From: Chrysochromulina tobinii
Taxonomy: Eukaryota; Haptophyta; Prymnesiales; Chrysochromulinaceae
Assembly: GCA_001275005.1 (NCBI GenBank)
Contig: JWZX01003160.1
Span: forward strand, 1 to 35,086
Reading direction: 5' to 3'
Length of the DNA stretch: 35,086 bases
Position numbers and translations under genes: made by a program. The notes beneath the pieces were generated by a model. It made no database searches and had not been told where the DNA came from. It worked only from the letters and a program-made list of their open reading frames with translations. Of this stretch, positions 1-8,305 are shown one piece after another (positions within the stretch are counted from its first letter, which is position 1; each line of letters opens with the position of its first letter).

Positions 1-106
1 CTGTCAAGGTCTGTCGAGGTCTGTCGAGTAGCTGTCGAGCTATCCTGTCGAGTAGCTGTCGAGTATCCTGTCAAGGAGCTGTCGAGTTTCCTGTCGAGTT
101 GTCGAG
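1..106. repeat. CTGTCGAG tandem repeat tract (cut by window edge)
   Basis: The first 106 bases are built almost entirely from the octamer CTGTCGAG and one-base variants such as CTGTCAAG, joined by short linkers (TAG, TATC, TTTC). From position 21 the octamers pair into a higher-order unit of about 23-24 nt (21-44, 45-67, 68-90). The tract starts at the window edge, so its true length is unknown. It looks like a minisatellite. Confidence 0.8.
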
Positions 107-841
107 GCCCAAGGGCTCAATTTAGACCATGGCGGCGTTTACCCATTACCGTTTTGGCATTTGGGCGGCGGGCGGGCCGGCCCGGCGCGTGGGGGACATG
201 GCGGGGGCGGGGCGACCAGAGGAGGCAAATCCGGGACATTACACCGATTGGACATTGAGCCCGGCGACCGGACCCGCGGACAGCCGTCCCCGAGACGGCG
301 GACGGAGACGGGTGTCGCTGTCGGGGACGCTCGCTCCCGCGCCGGCCGGCCCGCCGGGCGGCCCCGGCATCGCGGCATGGGCGGACCCCGCGGCCGAAAG
401 ACGAAACGTCAAACGAACTGACGCTTATTACAAATATTACTGACGAAGCTTACGGAATCGGAAACGTACTTTGAACTTTCAACTTATATGTACGTTCGGC
501 GAGTGAAGTTTTGCCGGTCTCTGTCGGAGGCTGCTAGAATGACCCCATCCAATCTCTCTAGAGCTCATCACCCATCTCGCGGGGCGGCTTTCTTGGCGCT
601 CATGATGGCGCCCGCTCAGCGGAAGAGGTGCTGAGCCACTGATGTCGCGGCAAAAGCTAGGCCGAGCGCAGCCTCTTGGCGCTGGCGCTTAGCCCACTCG
701 TCTTCTGTCGCACGTTTGATCTCATTGTGAGCCAATTGTGAGCGATCGCTCACAATTTTTCCGAGTGTGTTTGTTCGCACCGCTATTCATACAAGTCAGT
801 GACAAAGTGACGCCAGTGTGGGGTGACGCGCCGACCACGCG
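107..841. other. Intergenic spacer and probable 5' region of the CCCH gene
   Basis: Positions 107-410 are extremely GC-rich, and the short open frames there have no recognisable domain and overlap on both strands. From about 420 the composition becomes more mixed. The last 120 bases carry a perfect palindrome (annotated separately) upstream of the ATG at 842. I see no gene or tRNA here. Confidence 0.5.
734..757. promoter_or_regulatory. Perfect 24-bp palindrome upstream of the CCCH gene
   Basis: The half-site AATTGTGAGCGA is followed immediately by its exact reverse complement, giving 24 bp of perfect dyad symmetry about 85 bp before the ATG at 842. A partial extra copy (ATTGTGAGC) sits just upstream at 724-732. 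In DNA this could be a binding site for a dimeric protein. In RNA it could form a hairpin in the 5' UTR. The function is inferred from symmetry and position only. Confidence 0.4.
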
Positions 842-2383
842 ATGAAGCCTTTCGTTTCGGCAGGTATCCTGCCGCAAGACCCTCAAGACCTCAACACATT
901 TGTGCCACCAAGGCCACCGACCGTTCCTGCCCACTATGTATACGATCCGAAGCAGGGTATCTGGCTACCTCCTTCGGCCATCAGCTGCCATCCTGGTGGT
1001 GCGACCGCAGGCCATGTCATCGAGGTGCACAAGTTTACGGGCCCAAAGATGCCGGGTGTCGACGACCCAAACGAGCCGATTTGCTTTGGGTATATCAACA
1101 TGGGTGTGTGCCCCCGGCTCTCTCGTGGCGATCGGTGCAGGCATCGCCACTTGCCACCAGACCACCCTGCGGTCATTGAGGACCGCGTCAGGTGCGGAAA
1201 GTTGCCATCCACAGCGCTCGAGGCGGTTCGGACAGGTAATACGGTGGAGCTCGCGCGCATTCTGTGGTTCGCCGCCGATGCAAGAGTCATCTCCAGCGTC
1301 AATCTCCCGCCCCGGCCGCCGCCGGAGAAGACGTCGGTGGCGGCGTCGGGGTCCGTCATGCGCGATGGCTTCATGATGGATCCTGGCCCCGAGTTCCAGA
1401 TGTGCTTCGACTACGTGACCAAGGGCGCCTGCAAGCGGCTGGCAAACGGGATCGTGTGCCGCTCGCGCCACCTACCCAAAGACCACCCGGACGTAGTCGA
1501 GTACCTCAAGAAGCCAATCCCTGCCTCCACCTCAGGGCTGCGCTTCAAAAGCAAAGAAGAGAAGGAGAAGGCGGCGCGCGAGGAGGCAGCCAAGATGATG
1601 GCGATGCAGATGCAGGCAATGATGCCCGGACTGCCGCCTGCAGCCGCCAACGCGTATGCGACTTCGGTGGCCGCCGCGCCGGTGGGTATCAGGGACGCAG
1701 CTGCAATGCAACAGGCGGCCTTTCTAGCCACCCTGCAGGCCAAGTACGTGGCCGCCGCTGCTGCCACCGCCGCCGCCGCCGCCGGGCCATCTGCCGCGTG
1801 CTCGGTCGCGCCGCCGTACGAAGCACCTGCCTTTGGCGAGCGTGAACGCGGCCGCGCCCGGTTCGAGGATCGATACGATAGGGATAGAGACAGGGTTCGG
1901 GAAAGGGGCAGGGAGAGGTCGCGTGAGCGAGAGCGACGAGGTGGCAGGGATCGCTATGGTGACAGCGACGACGACCGCTACGACAACCGCTACGCCGACC
2001 GCTACGCCGACCGCTACGCCGATCGCTACGACGACCGTTACGACGACCGTTACGACGACCGTTACGACGACCGTTACGACGACCGTTACGACGATCGGGG
2101 TGGCGACCGCGGCGGCGACCGGGGTGGCGACCGTCGCCGCGGCGACCGCGGCGGTGAGCGCCGCAGTGGCGATCTCGGCGGCAGCAGGCGACATGGATCA
2201 ATGGACGAACGCGATCGAATCGAGCAGGACGCAGATCCTCTTGATCTACTGCTTAGCCAGCGCTCCCGTTCACACGAGCGTTCTCGAGAGCGACTAGGTC
2301 AGCGCGAGGATAGTGATCCGCCGCCCGACTTCACCGCTGAGGACGAGCCAGAGTACCGCACGTTCTTGGAGCCCAGGGATTGA
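842..2383 (+). CDS. CCCH zinc-finger protein with Arg/Asp-rich (RD/RE) C-terminal domain
   Basis: Single-exon protein of 513 residues starting at the ATG at 842. Two CCCH-type fingers are visible, near residues 81-103 (CFGYINMGVC...CRHRH) and 188-210 (CFDYVTKGAC...CRSRH). Both have C-x8-C-x8-C-x3-H spacing and are followed by LP-DHP. Fingers of this type normally bind single-stranded RNA. After an Ala/Met-rich middle, residues about 335-440 become an RE/RD-rich, SR-like region with tandem DDRY and GGDR units, then a short SRSRSHERSRER stretch and an acidic tail. This layout fits a nuclear RNA-processing or splicing-associated factor; the exact family is not clear. The DDRY units are encoded by a 12-nt DNA repeat (about 1971-2095) that may vary in length between strains. 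The gene converges on the DYRK kinase gene. Confidence 0.85.
   Translation: MKPFVSAGILPQDPQDLNTFVPPRPPTVPAHYVYDPKQGIWLPPSAISCHPGGATAGHVIEVHKFTGPKMPGVDDPNEPICFGYINMGVCPRLSRGDRCRHRHLPPDHPAVIEDRVRCGKLPSTALEAVRTGNTVELARILWFAADARVISSVNLPPRPPPEKTSVAASGSVMRDGFMMDPGPEFQMCFDYVTKGACKRLANGIVCRSRHLPKDHPDVVEYLKKPIPASTSGLRFKSKEEKEKAAREEAAKMMAMQMQAMMPGLPPAAANAYATSVAAAPVGIRDAAAMQQAAFLATLQAKYVAAAAATAAAAAGPSAACSVAPPYEAPAFGERERGRARFEDRYDRDRDRVRERGRERSRERERRGGRDRYGDSDDDRYDNRYADRYADRYADRYDDRYDDRYDDRYDDRYDDRYDDRGGDRGGDRGGDRRRGDRGGERRSGDLGGSRRHGSMDERDRIEQDADPLDLLLSQRSRSHERSRERLGQREDSDPPPDFTAEDEPEYRTFLEPRD
1971..2095 (+). repeat. 12-nt coding microsatellite (DDRY repeats)
   Basis: About ten tandem copies of a 12-nt unit (CGACGACCGTTA and variants CGCTACGCCGAC) encode repeated DDRY/ADRY. 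The copies are nearly identical over the last half-dozen units, which points to recent expansion by slippage or unequal exchange. Confidence 0.8.
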
Positions 2384-3236
2384 TTGATCCGGTAGACCTA
2401 ACTGGGAACAAGGCTTGGAGCTGAAGAGTGCGCTGCGGCATCTGGATGGAAGAGTCCATCTGAAGGTTCGTGGCTCGTGCGTCGTGGCGGTCGCACGACG
2501 GCGACGCGCCCGAGACGGGGGAAGGCTCTCCTCTCGCGCCAACTCGCGGTCGCGCCACCCTGTCAATGGCGGCACGGAGCGCTTTGTGGCCCGGCCGCGT
2601 TATCCGCGTTTGAGAACGTTTGAGCATTTGAGGTCTCTCACTTGTCACTACATAGTAGTTTAGTCCACGATCCGTTCTAATTATGCGTAACCAGATGTTT
2701 GTAACCGGGCCGGACCGGCCCGGTATACCGCTCCAGCCCCACCACGATACACGACCACGAGTTATATTTATCTGCTCTCGTCTACGCTCCAACGTTGAAC
2801 AGCACGCAGCGCCGAGGAGTCATCACGTCACCGTTTACCGGCGCGACCCCCGGCCGAGCCGCGGGGCCCCGTGCCCACATCATTCTTCCGATACCTGTGC
2901 GATCTCTACCGTACGTTCTCCATCCTCCCAGTCTGCCATCGATGGCCCCACACGTTCTCCATGCAGTCTCCGACGCCCCTCTGTGCTGCCCGCTGCCCAT
3001 GCGCCCCGAAGCTGGCAGGGCCTCGTACCGACCTCGTACCGGTACCGGCCTCCCTAGCCCGCCCCCACGTGCCTTGCACACCGCACATGCACAGGACATC
3101 ACACGACATGATGCCACGCTCCGGCTACGGGCCAGCTGCGTCCAGCACACACAGCCCCTGCACCCGGCGCGCCTCGCGAGCGTGCACGCTCTCTTCCGTT
3201 GCTCAGCCAAGATTGAGCTGCCTCCGTGCGTCTCGC
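2384..3236. other. Convergent intergenic region between CCCH and DYRK genes
   Basis: This 850-nt stretch lies between the 3' ends of two convergent genes. Open frames within it are low-complexity with no domain I recognise. It should hold both 3' UTRs. The one clear structure is a 21-nt GC-rich hairpin at 2704-2724. Confidence 0.5.
2704..2724. terminator. Perfect GC hairpin between convergent genes
   Basis: ACCGGGCCGG, one A, then its exact reverse complement CCGGCCCGGT: ten paired bases around a single-base centre. It lies 320 nt past the CCCH stop and 510 nt past the DYRK stop. In eukaryotes such a hairpin is not a classical terminator, so a role in 3'-end formation or in separating the two transcripts is only a possibility. 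It may also be a protein-binding palindrome. Confidence 0.25.
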
Positions 3237-6156
3237 TCAGGCGGTCTCCTCCGTCGAGGGTGGCGGCCAGCCGTATGGATCAGTGGTGAGCCAGGGGTGC
3301 TGGAGCGCCTGCTCGGCCGTCGGGCGCTCCTCGGGGTCAATCCTGAGAAGCGAGCCCACAAACGAGAGGAAGAGCTTATCGTCCGTGTGGCAGCGGTGCT
3401 TGAGGGAGGTCTGCTTGGGGCGCAGCAGGAAGGGCTGCTCGTCGCGGTCGCGCTCGTACACCATGCCGTCCACAAAGTACTTGTGCGAGTGCCGCCCCTT
3501 GGCAAGGAAAGCCTCGGGGAAGGGGCCGACGATGGCCGAGATACGGGCGAGCATCGATGCGACGGAATCGTTCTGGAAGAGCACGTAGCCGGTGAGCAGC
3601 TCAGCTAGGATCGCGCCGAGCGACCAGATGTCGATCTTGCCGTCGTACTGCAGTCCGAGGATCACCTCGGGCGCGCGGTAGCTGCGGCTCTGTACATAGC
3701 TGGACAGGTGGTCAGTCAGGTAGCACGACGAGCCGAAGTCGATCACCTTGACCTCGCATCGCGAATAGCTCTTGATGAGAATGTTCTCCGGCTTGAGGTC
3801 GCAGTGGATGAGGTTGAGCTTGTGCACAAAGTCGAGCGCCTCCAGGCACTGCTTGGCGATCCGTCGCAGCCGAGGCAGCGTGAAGTAGGGCTCGCCGCCC
3901 TGCTCGCGGTTGTATTTCGAGAACTCGTAGAGGTTGTCGCGCAGCAGCTCGCACACGATGAAGAGATGCTCCTTGTGGTAAAAGAAGTCGTAGATGTGAA
4001 CTACATGGTGAGAGTCGTCCGGGTCGTGTTGCTTGAGGTAGTCGAGCAGCATCACCTCATCGAGCGACTGGTCGAAGAAGTCCTTGTTGTTCTTGATGAT
4101 CTTGACGCACACCATCTCCCCCGTGTGGAGATCGAGGCACTGCACCGCCTTCGAGAAGGCGGCGGAGCCGAGGAATTCCTTGACCTGGTAGCGCGCCGCA
4201 ATGAGCGAGTGCAGGCGGATCTGGAAGTCCTTGTGCTCTTCGAATCCGGTGCGCCCACGCTCATGCACCACCTTGAGCGACATGGTCGCCAGCTTCGCTG
4301 CCTCGCGCGTGGCCTTCTCGTATGGGTCGACCTCCGGGTCCGACTCGCCGATGACCTCCTCCTCTTCGCCGCCCTCCTCCTCATCGGCGCCCTCCTCCTC
4401 CTCGCCCTCGGCGGGCGGCCCAAGGATGTCGGACGCAAGCACGCCGCGCCCGCCCACGTGCCTCGCGTCCTCAAGGGCGTCCTCGTCCTCGTCCTCATAA
4501 AACTCAGCTTCCTCATCCTCCTCTCCCTCATTCTCCTCGCCATCCTCCTCATCGTCGTCGATGTCGTCGAGGTCGTCCTCGTCCGGCGCCTGCTCCTGCG
4601 CCATCTTCCGGTGCTTGGGCGGTGCCGAGGCTGCCTCCTGCGACAAGATCGACGGCGAGTCGAGGCTGGACAGCGCACCGAGCGCGAGCGGCTTCTCGGC
4701 CTTCGACCCGCCCGCGGAGACCGTGCGAATCGCACTCTCGAGGGATGCTTCCACAGCGCTCTCCATTGCCTTCACCTGCTCGGCGAGGGCCGCGAGGCGA
4801 GCCTTAGCGTCGAGCACACCCTTCTCTTTGGCCTCCTCCGCGCTCGTGGCATCCGCCCCCCCGTTGCCTGGCGCTGTGGTGAGCACATCCGCGGTCGGCG
4901 CTGTGGTGGGCACGCCCTCAGCCGTGGGCTTGGCGGCGCCCTGGACGAGGGCGGTGATGTGGGCGAGCACGGCGGCGGGGTCGGGCAGCGTCGAGGGAGA
5001 TGGGCCGTGCTTGGACGCTGGCGTCATCCCCGACATCGCCCCGCCCTCTACCACCAGCTTGAAGGGCGTCGTGCTGGGCGACGACGTGGCCACACTCACG
5101 CTCGGTGCACCACTCGTCGTCGGCGGCGGGGTGGCGGCCTCGCCAGGGGCCGATGAGGCGGACACAGCCGATGCACTTGGCGTCGTGCTGGGCGCCATGC
5201 TGGGCGTCGTGCTGGGGCTCGGCCGCGGCGCGGAGGCTCACCATCACTTCGGCAGCGTCGCCATGGGGCCTTGTCGCTTGACCCGCCGTGACCACGGCCT
5301 CCATCTGCATCACCTGCTCATGCAGCGCACGCAGCCGCGCCTTGGTGGCTTCCGCATCGGACGGGGTGGACGGGGTGGCCGCGGGGGTGGCCGCCGCCGG
5401 CTCCGCGGCCTTGGACGGCGCGCATCCCGTCTTCACGCCCGCACCATTGCTTGAGCACAGCACGCGAGGGTCGGGCGCAGTCGCAGCAGCGCCGCTCGCG
5501 CTGGCCAAGGCGGTGGCGGCGCCTGCCTGCTCCACCTCGTCGTCATCGTCGCCGTCGACGTCATCGCCCGCCTCGTCGTCGGCCATCTCGCCACGGTCGG
5601 CTGCCGTCGGATACTCATACATCTCAAAGATTGGGTCGCGGGGGTTGCGGCCAGCGCTCAGCTCCTCGGCGGCAAAGGAATCCCTCGAAGTAATCGAAGC
5701 GGCGAAGCCGCGCATGAGCGCCTCCTCGCTGCATTCGATCTGCAAGTAGCCGAGCGCCTCATCATCGGTCCACGCGTCTACATCGCCGTCCGCGTCCGGG
5801 TCGTGCCAGCGTATCGTCACCGGCGCCGCGGCCGGTGCTGGGGCAGAGGGCTTTGCGGCGGCGGCGGCGTGCGTGTCCGGGCTCTGCGGCATGTCCTCGT
5901 CCGCGACGATCGCCTTCAGGACGGGCGGACGCATCTCCTGAAGGATGCTTCCGGTCGACTTCGCAGGGCCCGCCGTGGCGCCGCGAATGAGCATTGCCTC
6001 GAGCTGCGAGAAGCCTTGCTCCGTCACGGGCAGAGGTGTCCGCTCGAGCTCGAGCTGCTCCCGCAGAGCGGCCTCTGCGTTGACAAAGCCCTTTGCAGCG
6101 AGGAATTCGAGCACCAGCTCTATGGGCTCGACGCTCTCGGTCATCTTTTGCGCCAT
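3237..6156 (-). CDS. LisH-domain DYRK-family protein kinase (plant-type DYRKP)
   Basis: Dual-specificity Ser/Thr/Tyr kinase of the DYRK group, closest to the plant type. The start is ATG 6156; only a TTG lies upstream. A LisH-like segment (ELVLEFLAAKGFVNAEAALR) is at the N-terminus. After a long Ala/Pro and acidic linker the kinase domain spans about residues 622-928. It has a nucleotide loop LGSAAFSKAV, the Lys in VCVKIIKNNKDFFDQS, catalytic HCDLKPENIL, DFGSS, and the activation loop SYVQSRSYRAPE, whose first Tyr is the expected autophosphorylation site. The coding frame changes near 5240. A GT-AG intron 5241-5139 (GATG/GTGAGC to GGCGAG/GCC, 103 nt) restores a phase-0 join and about 938 residues. 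A one-base indel near 5230 would also work. The linker contains a diverged duplication (ATKARLRALHEQVMQMEAVV and DAKARLAALAEQVKAMESAV). Kinase identity is secure; the join is inferred. Confidence 0.9.
5139..5241 (-). other. Putative intron of the DYRK gene
   Basis: On the coding strand the exon ends GAAGTGATG and is followed by GTGAGC. A pyrimidine-richer stretch leads to CCCCTGGCGAG at 5139. Removing these 103 nt joins the LisH-encoding frame to the kinase-encoding frame in phase 0. The downstream frame is also open back to 5237 with the same Ser/Thr/Pro composition, so a one-base indel rather than an intron is a real alternative. Confidence 0.45.
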
Positions 6157-6580
6157 CGCTGGCGACTCCAATCGGCGGCGCTCGCAGAGACAGTTGGTCC
6201 CTTCGCGCCGGCGCCCGCCGGCGCGGCGCGCGCCGCTGGAGCCTGCCGCTGGAGCCTAGACAAGGCACTCGGGTGAAAACAAAAGTACGCGGAGAGCAGG
6301 TTTCCTGTCATATCGCCGCTGCTGCTTCTCACGTCGACATGACAGCAGGAAACTGAAAACAAAAGTACGCGGACCATGCGGACCCTACGAACCGAAAGCA
6401 TCCGCTCGGACAACGAATCTGATCGGAAGTTCGGCATCCGCTGGGGTCACACGACACGGTTGCTTCTGAGCATACAATAGAAACGCTGCATGCACAGTAA
6501 TTGCCGGTCAACGTCATGCGCATCATCATCATCAGCATATCCAGCCCTCAGGAGAGGCCGGCCGCACGCGCCGCTGCCGA
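6157..6580. other. Intergenic region between Cbf5 and DYRK genes
   Basis: Both flanking genes are on the minus strand, so this holds the Cbf5 3' UTR and the DYRK promoter. It contains an exact 20-nt direct repeat, listed separately, and an imperfect inverted repeat between its copies (6296-6311 with 6339-6355). No gene is visible. Confidence 0.5.
6274..6373. repeat. 20-nt direct repeat flanking an imperfect inverted repeat
   Basis: TGAAAACAAAAGTACGCGGA occurs exactly at 6274-6293 and 6354-6373. Between the copies, TTTCCTGTCAT (6301-6311) and ATGACAGCAGGAAA (6339-6352) form a gapped inverted repeat. Direct repeats around inverted repeats resemble the footprint of a small transposed element, but no coding capacity is present. 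It lies about 120-220 nt upstream of the DYRK start, so it could also be regulatory. Confidence 0.6.
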
Positions 6581-8065
6581 CTACTCCTTCTTCTTCTTCT
6601 TCTTCGGTGCCTCGTCGGAGTCCGAGTCCGAGTCCGCATCCTTCTTCTTCTTCGTCGCGCTGTCCCCGCCGGCCGATGCCGCTTCCTTGGCCGCCTTCTT
6701 AGCGGCCTTGGCGGCCTTCTTGGCCGCCTTCTCCTCCTTGCTCAGCTTCTTTTCGCCCTCCTCGGCTGCGCCATTAGTCGGTGTCGTCGATGACGCGACG
6801 GGCCGGCTGCTGCTCGCACCGGGCGCGGCCGCGCCGCTGCTGCTGCCACCGGGCGTCGTGCCGGGCGTCATGCCGCCGCCGCTGAGCCACTCGGCGGGAG
6901 TGAGTGCGTTGGGCTTGCCGTGCTTGTCGAGCTTGCCCTCGGCGATGAGCGCCTTCTTCTGCGTCGCCTTCGGGCCGAGGCCCCACCGGCGCGGGTACGT
7001 GTCACGGTCCATGACGACACGTTTGATCTTGGCGACAGCGCCGTGGTCGCAGTGCGCCATGTCGGCCGTTGCCATGAGGGCGATGCCGACCGCGACGGCT
7101 TCGCCCTTGGTGGTCATGAGCACCACCTCCTCGTTCACCTCGATGCCCGCCGCGAAGCGAAGCAGGCCGGGCAGCATCAGCTTGGCACCGTAGCACACAG
7201 CGTTGACGGCCGAGTCCTTGAGGACGATCCGCTTGTAGTTGGTGAGCAGGATCTCAAGCGGTTTGATGACGTGGCGCAAGTAGGTCTCGTCCTTCGTCTG
7301 GTCGTACATGTACTGCGCGTCCATCACGTCGTGCATCGTCATCAGGTGCTCATTCTCCGACAGGATACCCGAACGTGAGCGGCGGAGCTCCTGCATGTGG
7401 CCACCGGTCCCAAGCACTAGCCCGAGGTGCACGCAGAGTGTGCGGATGTAGGTGCCCGCCTCGCAGTCGACGCGGAAGACGGTGAGGTTGCGCTCCTTGT
7501 CGAACTCGGTCAACTTGTTATCGTAGATCGTGCGCACGCGCAGCTGCCGCTTCACAGCCGAGATGAGCGGCGGACGCTGGAACAGCGCGCCCGTCAGCTG
7601 CTCGAGTGCCTGCAGCATTTTGCGCTCGCTCTCGACGGCAGCGTGCGTGCGCAGCACCGCAATGTACTGCTTGCCCGCACCCTGCTGCGACTTGACGAGC
7701 CGCGTCGCTCGGTTGATACAGACGATCAGGCAGCCAGTCACCTTCGGGTCAAGCGTGCCCGAGTGCCCTGTCTTCTCGACGCGCAGAATGCGCCGGATCC
7801 ACGCGACGACCTCGTGCGACGAGGGGTTGGCCGGCTTGTCGAGGTTGATCACGCCGTACTTGAGGTACTCCTCGAGTGGCCGCTTGAGCGGCGTAAACCC
7901 CGAGGGGATGGGCGTGTAGTGGCCCGTGCGCACGTGCAATTGGTCATAGTTCTTGAGGAGCAGCGGCCACTTGGAAGTGTCAAGCGGCGGCGTGGTCGCC
8001 TCCGGCTTGATCAGGAAGTCGTGCGCCGACTGGTCTGAGGAGGAGGACGCCTTTTTGCCAGACAT
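6581..8065 (-). CDS. CBF5: Cbf5/dyskerin, H/ACA snoRNP pseudouridine synthase
   Basis: Full-length intronless protein of 494 residues from ATG 8065. It is the catalytic subunit of H/ACA small nucleolar RNPs, which convert uridine to pseudouridine in rRNA and snRNA in the nucleolus. The N-terminal dyskerin-like region ([29 protein letters not shown]) leads into the TruB catalytic domain. The motif [12 protein letters not shown] carries the catalytic Asp at about residue 106, followed by YIAVLRTH, the PPLISAVKR block and the [10 protein letters not shown] motif. The PUA RNA-binding domain follows ([20 protein letters not shown] to the region before [13 protein letters not shown]). The tail is Ala/Ser-rich then Lys-rich and ends in poly-Lys, as in dyskerin nucleolar-localisation tails. 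It is divergent from Nup155 across about 240 bp, which may form a shared promoter region. Identity is very secure. Confidence 0.97.
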   Translation of the reverse strand: MSGKKASSSSDQSAHDFLIKPEATTPPLDTSKWPLLLKNYDQLHVRTGHYTPIPSGFTPLKRPLEEYLKYGVINLDKPANPSSHEVVAWIRRILRVEKTGHSGTLDPKVTGCLIVCINRATRLVKSQQGAGKQYIAVLRTHAAVESERKMLQALEQLTGALFQRPPLISAVKRQLRVRTIYDNKLTEFDKERNLTVFRVDCEAGTYIRTLCVHLGLVLGTGGHMQELRRSRSGILSENEHLMTMHDVMDAQYMYDQTKDETYLRHVIKPLEILLTNYKRIVLKDSAVNAVCYGAKLMLPGLLRFAAGIEVNEEVVLMTTKGEAVAVGIALMATADMAHCDHGAVAKIKRVVMDRDTYPRRWGLGPKATQKKALIAEGKLDKHGKPNALTPAEWLSGGGMTPGTTPGGSSSGAAAPGASSSRPVASSTTPTNGAAEEGEKKLSKEEKAAKKAAKAAKKAAKEAASAGGDSATKKKKDADSDSDSDEAPKKKKKKE

Positions 8066-8305
8066 TTTCTGCTCAGGTTAGGTCAGCAGCACTCCGATGC
8101 GTACAGTAGGCCTCGTCGCAAGAGCGATTTCTGTTTCTTCACACTTGCGTCGCGCTGTGAAACGACCCGCGAACCGGGAGCTTAGCGGCAATCCGTTACG
8201 AAGACGCCAGGTTAGCCACACCACACGATTCACACGCAGGCCCCAGCTTGGCCTCCCTTGTGACGTGCAGGGATAGCTTAGGTGCCGCGGAGTAGGCGCG
8301 GGGCG
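8066..8305. promoter_or_regulatory. Short divergent promoter region, CBF5 / NUP155
   Basis: Only 240 nt separate the ATG of CBF5 (minus) from the ATG of NUP155 (plus). Both 5' UTRs and promoters must fit here, which implies a compact bidirectional promoter. I see no TATA box in either direction. Confidence 0.5.

Noticed and set aside
1-106. CRISPR array at the left edge
   Set aside because: Repeats are 8-23 nt with tiny variable linkers rather than 30-40 nt spacers, and the context is eukaryotic. It is a minisatellite.
734-757. Vector or bacterial contamination, suggested by the lac-operator-like palindrome
   Set aside because: The four-base spacer differs from the symmetric lac operator, the flanks are not lac or vector sequence that I recognise, and the adjacent gene is eukaryotic.
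3708-5156. Long plus-strand open frame opposite the DYRK kinase (482 codons)
   Set aside because: It is the antisense shadow of the kinase gene. It has no domain, and its Val/Leu/Arg-rich composition follows from the high GC of the coding strand.
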